64,000 bases of DNA from contig JABXII010000024.1 in assembly GCA_013373175.1 (NCBI GenBank), positions 29,109 to 93,108 of the forward strand, read 5' to 3'. The notes under the pieces were generated by a model. That model was not told the DNA's origin. It saw only the letters and a program-made list of their open reading frames with translations, and ran no database searches. Below, piece after piece: positions 1 to 7,703 of the stretch; the first letter of the stretch is position 1; the number at the start of each line of letters is the position of its first letter. The DNA comes from Campylobacteraceae bacterium. Its GTDB lineage: Bacteria > Campylobacterota > Campylobacteria > Campylobacterales > Arcobacteraceae. The translations under genes were made by a program, and so were the position numbers.

Positions 1-830
1 CCCCAGAATCCACCACCAGAAACTCTTGCTGCTTGGAAAGAACCATAGCTTTTATTTCCTTTTACAAGTCTACCTTCAATAGAAGTAAACTTTGCATGGC
101 CTCTAAATGCTCCACCTTGACTAATTGCATCTACAATTTTAACATCTAAATATAAATCATTAGAAGTTGGTTTATTTTTATATTCTACTTTTAGACCTTG
201 CTCTTGGGCAAATTTTTTAATAAAAGATGCTAATTGTTCATTGATTGTACACTCAGCTTTAATATTTGCAGCAATTCTATTATCAGCTGAATAAGGAGTT
301 ATATTTTTAATATAAATTGTTTTTCCACTAATAGCACTACTGTCTGCTTTTTTATAGTTTTTATTTGAAGTAGATGAACTTTTTGGAGCAATATTAGTAA
401 CTGTTCTACTTGCATTAGTATTTCCCATCACACCAATTTGTGATAGTTCATAGTTAATATTTCTTTCTAAGTTTGCAATCCATTTATTATAGTTTCCATG
501 AATTGTATTAGAACTTGGGTCATAATTCATATTTCTACTATCTTTGTAAGAGATTTTATACCCTTTTGTGTCATATGCAATATCTACAACAACTAAGTGT
601 TTCCCTCTTACATTGTTTTTAGCTTCTAAAAGTCCAGTTTTAATTCTTTTTGTAGACCATCCTTTTCTCATTGCACCTTTTTGAATAGCTCTTTCAACTT
701 TTTTAGTTGTTACTTTAGAACCACTAATATACCCACTATTGTCAATATTTTGTACTGCTGCACTTTTACAACCAGATAACATTAAAAGAAAAGCTAAAAT
801 TAGCCCTGTAATCAAAGATGTTTTTTTCAT
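1..830 (-). CDS. Putative lipoprotein, partial (C-terminus beyond window)
   Basis: The ORF track omits this gene because it runs off the left edge. Read on the minus strand from the ATG at 828-830 it stays open for about 276 codons. AAGGAG lies just upstream of the start. The N-terminus is a lipoprotein signal: MKKTS, a hydrophobic run, then lipobox LSGC with the cysteine at residue 21. The mature part is rich in Lys, Asn and Ser, has no further transmembrane segment, and becomes Gly-rich (VSGGGFWG) where the window cuts it. It is therefore probably anchored in a membrane and faces the periplasm. I do not recognise the family with confidence. A DUF4410-like lipoprotein is possible but is only an impression. 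Confidence 0.8.
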   Translation of the reverse strand, partial: MKKTSLITGLILAFLLMLSGCKSAAVQNIDNSGYISGSKVTTKKVERAIQKGAMRKGWSTKRIKTGLLEAKNNVRGKHLVVVDIAYDTKGYKISYKDSRNMNYDPSSNTIHGNYNKWIANLERNINYELSQIGVMGNTNASRTVTNIAPKSSSTSNKNYKKADSSAISGKTIYIKNITPYSADNRIAANIKAECTINEQLASFIKKFAQEQGLKVEYKNKPTSNDLYLDVKIVDAISQGGAFRGHAKFTSIEGRLVKGNKSYGSFQAARVSGGGFW

Positions 831-919
831 CTTTTCTCCTTATTTAGATTTTTAAATTTCAAATTTTACTATAAAAATGTCTCAAAATTGGCTCATTTTT
901 ATTTTTTAGATTATCCCTT

Positions 920-2248
920 TTATATTTTTACATTTATAGTTAAATAAGGGTTATATAAAACATTGGCACCATGTTGTATTTTTACATTTCTTCTTTGTGT
1001 GTAATCAACACTGTATGTTCCTGAAAAGTCACTTGAAAATTGAGCACATATTTTTGCAGCCTTTTCAATAACGTTTTCAGGAATAGTTTTCTTACTGTTT
1101 TGAACTATTACATGAGAAGAAGGAGCATCTTTTAAGTGAAACCAAAAATCACTTGCTTTTGAGTTTTCTAATAAATAAATATTTTCTCTCTCATTAGTTC
1201 CAAGCATTATTTTATAACCTTCATAAAAAAAGCTTTCATAGTTTTGACTTTTTTTTGTTTTTGCTTGATTTTTCTGTTTCTTAGGAAGTAAAAACTCTAT
1301 TTCATCAATTGTCTTACAAGAATTGATATTATTTACAAGTCTTTTCAAGAATTCTACTTTTTCTTCTAAATTAGACTTTTCTATTTGTATATTATTTGCC
1401 TTTTGTTTAGCTCTTTTCGCTTTTTTAAACAAATCATTTGAATAAGTTGAGGCTAAATATCTTGTATCAAGTTTTATTTCAACTTCATTACCTTCATAAT
1501 CATAAGTTTTTAACACTTCTTGATAAGGTTTAATAGTATGTAAGTTTGCAAGTATCAAATTTGCTTTTTCATATAAAGAAAGTGACTCTTCTTCTAAGTC
1601 TTCTTTTTTAGGTAAAGTATTTAACGTCTTTTGTAACTTCTTTAGCTTTTTATTTACTTGACTTACTTTTTGACGCCTATGGTTTTCTAAGTTCTGAATT
1701 TCTATATTTTCATATACTTCATATAGATACTCTTCTACATTTTCAAGTTTTTCTATTTTAGGAACAAAATCTTGCTTTGGAACTTCATCAAGTTTTATTC
1801 CTACTTTAACTACTCTACTAGAAGCGAACTCATCAATATGTCTTAAAGCTTCCAAAATCACTCTATCTTCATCTAGAATAATTGCATTTGTGTGCTTTCC
1901 TGTAAACTCTAATTGTAAAATAGTAGTCAGTTTTTTATATGATGAAGAAGAATTAACTTTTATATTTATAATCTTGTCTTCATTATAAATATCTATTTTT
2001 TCTATTCTTGAATTAATAAATCTCTTTTGTAATACTACATCAAAAGGGGCATTAAAATCTTTTTTAGAGGCTTTCTCCCCTCTTTTCTTATAAATATAAC
2101 TTTTCCCCTTACTCATATCAAAATATACTTGATTTGTATTATTAAATTCAATTATAATTAGATTGTTGTCAATTCTACTTATATGTTTTATAACTTGGGC
2201 TTCTTGCTGTAAGTAACTTACGATTTCTTTTAGAATATAGTATTTCAA
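920..2248 (-). CDS. NFACT family protein (RqcH / FbpA-like)
   Basis: This is a 442-residue NFACT protein. Residues 1 to about 165 look like the NFACT-N domain (GKHTNAIILDEDRVILEALRH). A Lys-rich coiled-coil region follows at about 190-310. The C-terminal NFACT-R domain (DFWFHLKDAPSSHVIVQ) occupies about 340-440. RqcH members bind the split 50S subunit carrying peptidyl-tRNA and direct C-terminal Ala tailing of stalled chains. Older annotations call the family fibronectin-binding. At 442 aa it is shorter than the roughly 570-aa Bacillus protein, mainly in the middle. It is a single gene between the partial lipoprotein gene and a divergent small exported protein. RqcH-like function is inferred from the family. 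Confidence 0.85.
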   Translation of the reverse strand: MKYYILKEIVSYLQQEAQVIKHISRIDNNLIIIEFNNTNQVYFDMSKGKSYIYKKRGEKASKKDFNAPFDVVLQKRFINSRIEKIDIYNEDKIINIKVNSSSSYKKLTTILQLEFTGKHTNAIILDEDRVILEALRHIDEFASSRVVKVGIKLDEVPKQDFVPKIEKLENVEEYLYEVYENIEIQNLENHRRQKVSQVNKKLKKLQKTLNTLPKKEDLEEESLSLYEKANLILANLHTIKPYQEVLKTYDYEGNEVEIKLDTRYLASTYSNDLFKKAKRAKQKANNIQIEKSNLEEKVEFLKRLVNNINSCKTIDEIEFLLPKKQKNQAKTKKSQNYESFFYEGYKIMLGTNERENIYLLENSKASDFWFHLKDAPSSHVIVQNSKKTIPENVIEKAAKICAQFSSDFSGTYSVDYTQRRNVKIQHGANVLYNPYLTINVKI

Positions 2249-2337
2249 TATTTATCACTTTTTATTATACTTATGTAAGTATTATTTTTATTTTGCTTTG
2301 TTATAATCATACCAAAATATTAATTAGGAGATGAATA

Positions 2338-2661
2338 ATGACAAAGTTACTTAAACTTTCAATGGCAGCAGTTCTATTATTAGGTGTTGCTTCTACAACT
2401 GCTTCGGCTGATGCAAGAAAAGGTCAAAAGATTTTTATTAAGAAATTTAAATCTAGATGTGGATTTAATGGTGCTAAATTTGCAGCTAAGCATTCACAAG
2501 AAGAATGGTCTTCAATCAATGAAGCTGGAAACTTTAAAAGTGAGATGATTACAATTTGTCCAGATGTAAAAGAATCAGATATAAAAGACTCTTGGGTTCC
2601 TCATTTATATGATTTCTCATATGAGTATGCTAACGATTCAGGAAATGTTCCTTCTTGTTAA
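2338..2661 (+). CDS. Small exported cytochrome-c-like protein lacking CXXCH
   Basis: This 107-residue protein has a clear Sec signal peptide (MTKLLKLSMAAVLLLG...ASA) and a mature part of about 83 residues. AGGAG precedes the start. The mature protein begins DARKGQKIF, the opening typical of small c-type cytochromes. The expected CXXCH heme motif is replaced by CGFNGAKFAAKH. Further cysteines occur in ITICPDV and at the C-terminus (VPSC). The three cysteines could form a disulfide or bind something other than covalent heme. It is probably periplasmic. I recognise it only as a degenerate cytochrome-like family; no function can be stated. The neighbouring convergent gene is a periplasmic rhodanese. 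Confidence 0.75.
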   Translation: MTKLLKLSMAAVLLLGVASTTASADARKGQKIFIKKFKSRCGFNGAKFAAKHSQEEWSSINEAGNFKSEMITICPDVKESDIKDSWVPHLYDFSYEYANDSGNVPSC

Positions 2662-2689
2662 TTCATTTTACTATAAGAGGTTAATCCTC

Positions 2690-3496
2690 TTATAGATTCT
2701 CATTTGCTTCAACTTTACAGTTGTTTTTCTCACAAGTTACATTAGCATCAAAATAGAAAACATCTTTTCCTACTCTATTTTTTAAACTTAATGCAGCCTC
2801 TGCTGATTGCATTCCAGTATTACAATAAAATACTATTAACTTATCATCAGATATTTGTGATAGGTCAATTTTTTCATTTTTTGAATCCCAAGTTGCATTT
2901 ATAGCACCTTTAATATGACCTTCTTTAAAATCTTTTGCTTTTCTAATATCTACTAATTGAACATTTTTAGGTAAGTCATTTAAAACAACTTTTTCAAACC
3001 AGAATTGATCAATCATTCCCTTATCTTGTCCAAGATAAATAGTTGTTCCCTTAGCTTGATACTTTTTGCCTTTTGATTCTTCTACTTTTGGCTCATCAGA
3101 TTCAGTTTTTAAAGCCATTAATGGCATTGATTTTTCTTTCCATTGTGGATATCCACCTTTATATACTAATATATTTGTGTATCCTTCTTTTTGTAAAAGA
3201 TGTGCAAGTTCATCTGATTTTTCACATTTGAAACCATTACAAAAAGATACTATCTTTGCATCTTTATCCTTTGGTAAAAAGGCAATACTTTTTTTAAATC
3301 TATTTACTGGTAAATTTAAACTTCCTAAGATAGTTCCTCTTTTATAAAGTTTTTCACCCCTTGCATCTAAAAATAAAGCCTCTTTATTTTCAAAAAGTTT
3401 TTTTGCTTCTGAAAATTTGATTACTTTTAACTCTTGAGATTGTGCTATTGAAACTAGCATAAATAGTGCTAATAGCTTGAATACTAATGTTTTCAT
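2690..3496 (-). CDS. Exported tandem rhodanese-domain protein
   Basis: The 268-residue product starts with a signal peptide (MKTLVFKLLALFMLVSIAQSQ) and so acts in the periplasm. It has two rhodanese-like domains. The first is at about 25-125 (LFLDARGEKLYKRGTI, loop FCNGFKC). The second is at about 165-250 (VQLVDIRKAKDFKEGHIKGAIN, loop YCNTGMQSAEAA). Both keep a cysteine at the catalytic position, so both could carry a persulfide. Two more cysteines lie near the C-terminus (VTCEKNNC). Rhodaneses transfer sulfane sulfur, for example from thiosulfate or polysulfide; the actual donor and acceptor are unknown. A sulfide:quinone oxidoreductase lies about 5 kb away, which fits sulfur metabolism but does not show a link. 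Confidence 0.82.
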   Translation of the reverse strand: MKTLVFKLLALFMLVSIAQSQELKVIKFSEAKKLFENKEALFLDARGEKLYKRGTILGSLNLPVNRFKKSIAFLPKDKDAKIVSFCNGFKCEKSDELAHLLQKEGYTNILVYKGGYPQWKEKSMPLMALKTESDEPKVEESKGKKYQAKGTTIYLGQDKGMIDQFWFEKVVLNDLPKNVQLVDIRKAKDFKEGHIKGAINATWDSKNEKIDLSQISDDKLIVFYCNTGMQSAEAALSLKNRVGKDVFYFDANVTCEKNNCKVEANENL

Positions 3497-3570
3497 AATT
3501 CTCCTTACTTAAATTTTGAAAGAATTATACATAAGATAAGATTAATTTTTCTTATAAAAAAATATAAGTT

Positions 3571-4098
3571 TTACTTATTAAAAGATATTGAGTTGTAATT
3601 ATATATTACACTCTCTGCAAGTTCCAGCATCATGATATTGATTTTTTTAAAGTTTTCATCTTTGATATTTATTAATAACTTGTCATATACATTTGCATAA
3701 GGGTAGATTGTAAAGTATATATACTCTTTTGAACGATTCTCTTTATCTAACTCTTTAAACCAAACCGCTAGCATTGAGAAATATAACATTGATGGATTAA
3801 AAACTCTTTTTGATTCTTCTATTTTCTCAAACTCTTTTGTTAAAGAATTATTTATAAAATCATATGCTTTTAATACAGCAGAAATTCTATAATGTTTTTT
3901 GTTTTTAATATAATGTTCTGTTGGGAAAGTTACATTATTAATTTGAGTTAACATCTCATCAGAGATTTTATTGATATAATCAACTACCTCTTTATCGATA
4001 TTAAAAAAACTTTCTTCATTATCTTTATATGAAAGAATTAAGTCTTTACAAAATAGTAGTAAGGCTTCTGTTTTTATTTTAGATAAGTTTAAAATCAT
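3571..4098 (-). CDS. Hypothetical protein
   Basis: This 175-residue, largely soluble protein is rich in Lys, Glu, Asn and Ile. It has no signal peptide, no clear membrane segment and no motif that I recognise. It is mostly predicted helix by eye (repeated amphipathic stretches such as NKISDEMLTQINN). It has its own ATG start and lies alone between the rhodanese gene (same strand) and the divergent thrS. Base composition is like its neighbours, so there is no sign of recent transfer. It could be a lineage-specific Arcobacteraceae protein. Confidence 0.65.
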   Translation of the reverse strand: MILNLSKIKTEALLLFCKDLILSYKDNEESFFNIDKEVVDYINKISDEMLTQINNVTFPTEHYIKNKKHYRISAVLKAYDFINNSLTKEFEKIEESKRVFNPSMLYFSMLAVWFKELDKENRSKEYIYFTIYPYANVYDKLLINIKDENFKKINIMMLELAESVIYNYNSISFNK

Positions 4099-4206
4099 AC
4101 ACTATTCTATCAATTTTTTGTTAAAAGTCTCTGTTAAGATTAAATTTAAGAGCAATTAGGATAAAATATAAGAATTTTAAAAACTTTTAAGGAAAAAAGG
4201 AATTTA

Positions 4207-6015
4207 TTGGAACCAATTGGTATATTAAAAGAAGGTCAGATATACGATCTTCAAACAGCGGAGGCTTTAAACTTAAGTGGAGATGAGATTAAAGCTGACA
4301 ACTCTCCTGAATCTCTTGAAATATTAAGACATTCATGTGCTCACTTAATGGCACAAGCAATTAAAGAATTATACCCAGATGCGAAATTCTTCGTAGGGCC
4401 TGTAGTAAAAGAAGGTTTTTACTACGACTTTAAAACCGAAGAAAAAATATCAGAAGAGGATCTTCCAAAGATTGAAAAGAAGATGAAAGAATTAGCAAAT
4501 GCTAAACTTCCTATTGAAAGATATGAAGCATCTAGAGAAGAAATTCAAACAAAATTTGCAAATGATGAATTAAAGCAAGCAGTTCTTTCTAACATCACAG
4601 ATAACACATTAACACTTTATAAACAAGGTGAATTTGAAGACTTATGTAGAGGACCTCACGTACCTAATACAAGAATGATTAGAAGCTTCAAACTTACAAG
4701 AGTTGCAGGTGCATACTTAGGTGGTAATGAAGAAAACGAAATGATTACAAGAATCTATGGTATTGCTTTCTTTGACAAAAAAGAGCTAAATGACTATGTA
4801 AGAATGCTTGAAGAAGCTAAAAAAAGAGACCATAGAAAACTAGGAACTGAATTAGAACTTTTCACATTTAGTGATGATGTTGGTGCAGGTCTTCCTATGT
4901 GGCTACCAAATGGAGCACGTCTTAGATCAAAACTAGAACATATCTTATATAAAGCGCATAGAATAAGAGGATATGAACCAGTACGTGGGCCTGAACTACT
5001 TAAATCTAAGATGTGGGATATTTCAGGGCACAATGCTAACTATAGTCAAAATATGTACTATACTACTATTGATGAACAACAATATGCAATGAAACCAATG
5101 AACTGTGTTGGTCATATTCAAATATTTAAAAACTCTTTAGTATCATATAAAGACTTACCAAAAAAACTTTTTGAATATGGTGTTGTTCACAGACATGAAA
5201 TGTCTGGTGCTATGCATGGATTATTCAGAGTAAGAGAATTTACTCAAGATGATTCACACATTTTTTGTACGCAAGATCAAATGAAAGATGTAATCTTTGA
5301 AGTTTTAGAATTTGTTGATTCTTTACTAAAAGTATTTGATTTTAAATATGAAATCGAAGTTTCTACAAAACCAGAAAAAGCAATTGGTGATGATACATTT
5401 TGGGAAAAGACAACAAAAGGTATCATGGATGCACTTGATGAAAAAGCTATTTCTTATGGTATTGATGAAGGTGGTGGAGCATTCTATGGTCCAAAAATTG
5501 ACATCAAAATTCTAGATGCTATTGGAAGAAAATGGCAATGTGGTACTGTTCAAGTAGATATGAACTTACCAAGTAGATTTGAAGCTGAATTTATCAATGA
5601 AAAAGGTGAGAAAGAACAACCAGTAATGATTCATAGAGCAATCCTTGGTTCATTTGAAAGATTCATTGGAATCTTAACTGAACACTGTGCTGGTGAGTTC
5701 CCATTTGTAATTGCACCAACACAAGTTATTTTTGTGCCAATTGCAGATACACATGTAGAGTATGCAAAATCATTACAAAAAGAACTTTTAAATAATGAAA
5801 TTGATTCAAAAATATTTGATATGAATGAATCATTAAATAAAAGAATTAGAATGGCTGAAAAGCAAAGAGTTCCAATGATTATTGTTGTTGGAGATGAAGA
5901 GGTTGCAAATGAGACTGTTGCATTGAGAGATAGAAGAAAAAGAGAACAGTCAAATATGAGCAAGAATGAATTTATTAATATGTTAAATGAAATTATATCA
6001 GGGAGTAAAATTTGA
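4207..6015 (+). CDS. thrS: Threonyl-tRNA synthetase
   Basis: It charges tRNA-Thr in the cytoplasm. The class II core is complete: the zinc/active-site segment MNCVGH, motif 2 ([18 protein letters not shown]) and the C-terminal anticodon-binding domain. The editing-domain motif HSCAHL begins at about residue 42, and the second editing motif is CRGPHV. In the 642-aa E. coli enzyme the HS.AH motif lies about 30 residues later, so the N-terminal TGS domain is largely missing here. The start is TTG at 4207, preceded by AAGGAAAAAAGGAA. No ATG gives a better N-terminus. Its stop overlaps the infC start, so the two are translationally coupled. Confidence 0.98.
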   Translation: MEPIGILKEGQIYDLQTAEALNLSGDEIKADNSPESLEILRHSCAHLMAQAIKELYPDAKFFVGPVVKEGFYYDFKTEEKISEEDLPKIEKKMKELANAKLPIERYEASREEIQTKFANDELKQAVLSNITDNTLTLYKQGEFEDLCRGPHVPNTRMIRSFKLTRVAGAYLGGNEENEMITRIYGIAFFDKKELNDYVRMLEEAKKRDHRKLGTELELFTFSDDVGAGLPMWLPNGARLRSKLEHILYKAHRIRGYEPVRGPELLKSKMWDISGHNANYSQNMYYTTIDEQQYAMKPMNCVGHIQIFKNSLVSYKDLPKKLFEYGVVHRHEMSGAMHGLFRVREFTQDDSHIFCTQDQMKDVIFEVLEFVDSLLKVFDFKYEIEVSTKPEKAIGDDTFWEKTTKGIMDALDEKAISYGIDEGGGAFYGPKIDIKILDAIGRKWQCGTVQVDMNLPSRFEAEFINEKGEKEQPVMIHRAILGSFERFIGILTEHCAGEFPFVIAPTQVIFVPIADTHVEYAKSLQKELLNNEIDSKIFDMNESLNKRIRMAEKQRVPMIIVVGDEEVANETVALRDRRKREQSNMSKNEFINMLNEIISGSKI

Positions 6016-6545
6016 GTAGACAAAATAAAAAGCCAGAAGCAATTATGAACGAGGACATCAGATGTCCAGAAGTTAGATGTACAGGAGATGATGGAACAAA
6101 TTATGGAATCATTTCAACAAAAGATGCACTTCAAACTGCTGATGATTTAGGATTAGATTTAGTACTAATTGCTCCAGATGGGAAACCACCAGTTGCAAAA
6201 ATCATGGATTATGGTAAATTTAAATACCAACAAGAAAAAAAGAAAAAAGAAGCAAAGAAAAAGCAAAAAGTAATTGTAGTTAAAGAAGTAAAATTCTCTG
6301 TAAAAATTGCAGAAAATGATATTAACTATAAAGTTAAACATGCGATTGAATTTCTTGAAAAAGGTTACCACGTTAAATGTAGAGTATTCTTAAAAGGACG
6401 AGAAATGGCTCATCCAGAAGCTGGTGCAGAAGTACTTGAAAGAGTATGGCCTATGCTTGAAGAGTATGGAGTAAGAGATGCTGCTCCTAAACAAGAAGGA
6501 AGATTTGTTAATATGATGGTTCTTCCTAAAGAAAATAGAAAATAA
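6012..6545 (+). CDS. infC: Translation initiation factor IF-3
   Basis: IF-3 binds the 30S subunit and controls start-codon selection. The 177-residue protein has the normal two domains joined by a Lys-rich linker ([15 protein letters not shown]). It begins at TTG (6012-6014), overlapping the thrS stop as TTGA. E. coli infC also uses a rare start (AUU), which lets IF-3 repress itself. A TTG start could serve the same purpose here, but that is inference. It is the second gene of thrS-infC, followed by rpmI after 170 bp. Confidence 0.97.
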   Translation: MSRQNKKPEAIMNEDIRCPEVRCTGDDGTNYGIISTKDALQTADDLGLDLVLIAPDGKPPVAKIMDYGKFKYQQEKKKKEAKKKQKVIVVKEVKFSVKIAENDINYKVKHAIEFLEKGYHVKCRVFLKGREMAHPEAGAEVLERVWPMLEEYGVRDAAPKQEGRFVNMMVLPKENRK

Positions 6546-6589
6546 TTAATATACACAATCTAAAAACAATCTCCAATAAAAATTTCTAT

Positions 6590-6611
6590 GCAGAGGTACT
6601 ACTCCCTCTGC
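6590..6611 (+). terminator. Hairpin between infC and rpmI
   Basis: GCAGAGG (6590-6596) can pair with CCTCTGC (6605-6611) around an 8-nt loop, followed by ACTCCTTTT. The T tract is short and delayed, so it could be a weak terminator for thrS-infC or part of a leader controlling rpmI-rplT. In other bacteria L20 represses this operon through leader structures; that role here is only possible. Confidence 0.45.
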
Positions 6612-6715
6612 ACTCCTTTTATGTTATTTAATCTTAATTAAAGCTAAATTTAAGTAAAATCTCGAACTTTTTCATTGAATATGAAAATGCAAATTTATTA
6701 GAAAGGAACTGTACG

Positions 6716-6913
6716 ATGCCAAAGATGAAATCAAACAGTGGTGCTTTAAAGAGATTTAAAGTGAAAAAGAATGGTTCTATTGTTAGAGGATCAGCTTTTA
6801 GAAGCCACATCTTAACTAAGATGAGTCAAAAAAGAAAAAGAGCTCTTAGAGGGCCTCAAACTGTAGCTGCAACTGATGCAACTAGAGTTAGAAGAATGTT
6901 ATGCCAAGCATAA
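6716..6913 (+). CDS. rpmI: 50S ribosomal protein L35
   Basis: This 65-residue, very basic protein ([20 protein letters not shown]) matches L35 along its whole length. AGAAAGGAAC precedes the ATG. It lies between infC and rplT in the standard infC-rpmI-rplT order. The 170-bp gap before it contains a hairpin and an AT-rich stretch, so it may have its own promoter. Confidence 0.98.
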   Translation: MPKMKSNSGALKRFKVKKNGSIVRGSAFRSHILTKMSQKRKRALRGPQTVAATDATRVRRMLCQA

Positions 6914-6977
6914 TTAACTTTTAAAGTTAATTATTTAGTCCCTCCACATAAGTGGACAAGTTCGATTATAAAATCGA
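6912..6977 (+). promoter_or_regulatory. Three consecutive hairpins between rpmI and rplT
   Basis: The 101-bp gap holds three inverted repeats. AATTAACTTT-T-AAAGTTAATT (6912-6932) overlaps the rpmI stop. TCCAC-ATAA-GTGGA lies at 6943-6956. TCGATT-ATAA-AATCGA lies at 6962-6977. Two have the same ATAA loop. None has a T tract directly behind it, so they are not standard terminators. They sit where L20 autoregulation or RNA processing could act on rplT. Confidence 0.55.
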
Positions 6978-7014
6978 CACCTATTAAAAAAAATAGAGTA
7001 AAGAAAGGAAAAAT

Positions 7015-7374
7015 ATGCCTAGAGTAAAAACTGGTGTAGTTAGAAGAAGAAGACATAAAAAAGTTTTAAAGCAAGCTAGAGGATTTTTCTCAGGAAGAAG
7101 AAAACACTTTAGAAAAGCAAAAGAGCAATTAGAACACTCTTTAGTATATGCTTATAGAGATAGAAGACAAAAGAAAAGAGATATTAGAAAGCTTTGGATC
7201 GTAAGAATCAATGCTGCTTGTAGATTAAATGATATTAACTACTCAAGATTCATGAATGGATTAAAATTAGCTAACATTGAGTTAGATAGAAAAATCCTAG
7301 CAGACTTTGCTATGAATGATGCAGAAGCTTTTTCAGCATTAGTTGTAAAAGCAAAAGAAGCATTAGCAGCATAA
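7015..7374 (+). CDS. rplT: 50S ribosomal protein L20
   Basis: The 119-residue basic protein [20 protein letters not shown] is full-length L20. It is needed early in 50S assembly and in several bacteria represses the rpmI-rplT message. AAGAAAGGAAAAAT precedes the ATG. A strong terminator follows at 7395-7429, so this is the end of the thrS-infC-rpmI-rplT unit. Confidence 0.98.
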   Translation: MPRVKTGVVRRRRHKKVLKQARGFFSGRRKHFRKAKEQLEHSLVYAYRDRRQKKRDIRKLWIVRINAACRLNDINYSRFMNGLKLANIELDRKILADFAMNDAEAFSALVVKAKEALAA

Positions 7375-7394
7375 TTAATAAATTTGCTATAAAT

Positions 7395-7429
7395 AAAAAG
7401 GTAGAAGATTAACTCTTCTACCTTTTTTT
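7395..7429 (+). terminator. Rho-independent terminator after rplT
   Basis: GGTAGAAGA pairs with TCTTCTACC around TTAAC and is followed by seven T residues. The A tract upstream makes it usable in both directions, but the next gene on the minus strand ends at 7470, so it may serve both. Confidence 0.85.
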
Positions 7430-7469
7430 ATGCCTAAAATAAAAAACTTCACTTACACTTATATATAAA

Positions 7470-7697
7470 TTATCTATTTATTATTCTTTTAAATATATTA
7501 ACTACTATTCTTACAATTAATACCATTAAATATACTAATATTGTGAAGATAAAAGGGTGCAAGAAGCCAAGTCCATAGGCTCCTGCATTTTCTAGATTTT
7601 TTATGTGTGTTATTGGGAATGAAAAAAACTCTTTATAATGAATAATTAAAGATAAAGATACAAATATTAAACAAATATATATAAGCTCTTTTTTCAT
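7470..7697 (-). CDS. Small membrane protein downstream of the sulfide:quinone oxidoreductase gene
   Basis: This 75-residue protein has two predicted transmembrane helices (LIYICLIFVSLSLIIHY and HPFIFTILVYLMVLIVRIVV). A short loop (KNLENAGAYGLGF) separates them and the tail is basic (NIFKRIINR). Its ATG lies 6 nt after the TAG of the oxidoreductase gene, so the two form an operon. The family is unknown to me. Given the coupling it may help anchor or supply the exported oxidoreductase at the membrane; this is inference. Confidence 0.7.
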   Translation of the reverse strand: MKKELIYICLIFVSLSLIIHYKEFFSFPITHIKNLENAGAYGLGFLHPFIFTILVYLMVLIVRIVVNIFKRIINR

Positions 7698-7703
7698 TAT
7701 ACT

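Noticed and set aside
5631-6023. 130-aa minus-strand ORF opposite thrS
   Set aside because: Antisense of the ThrRS C-terminal region; no start signal and no known domain.
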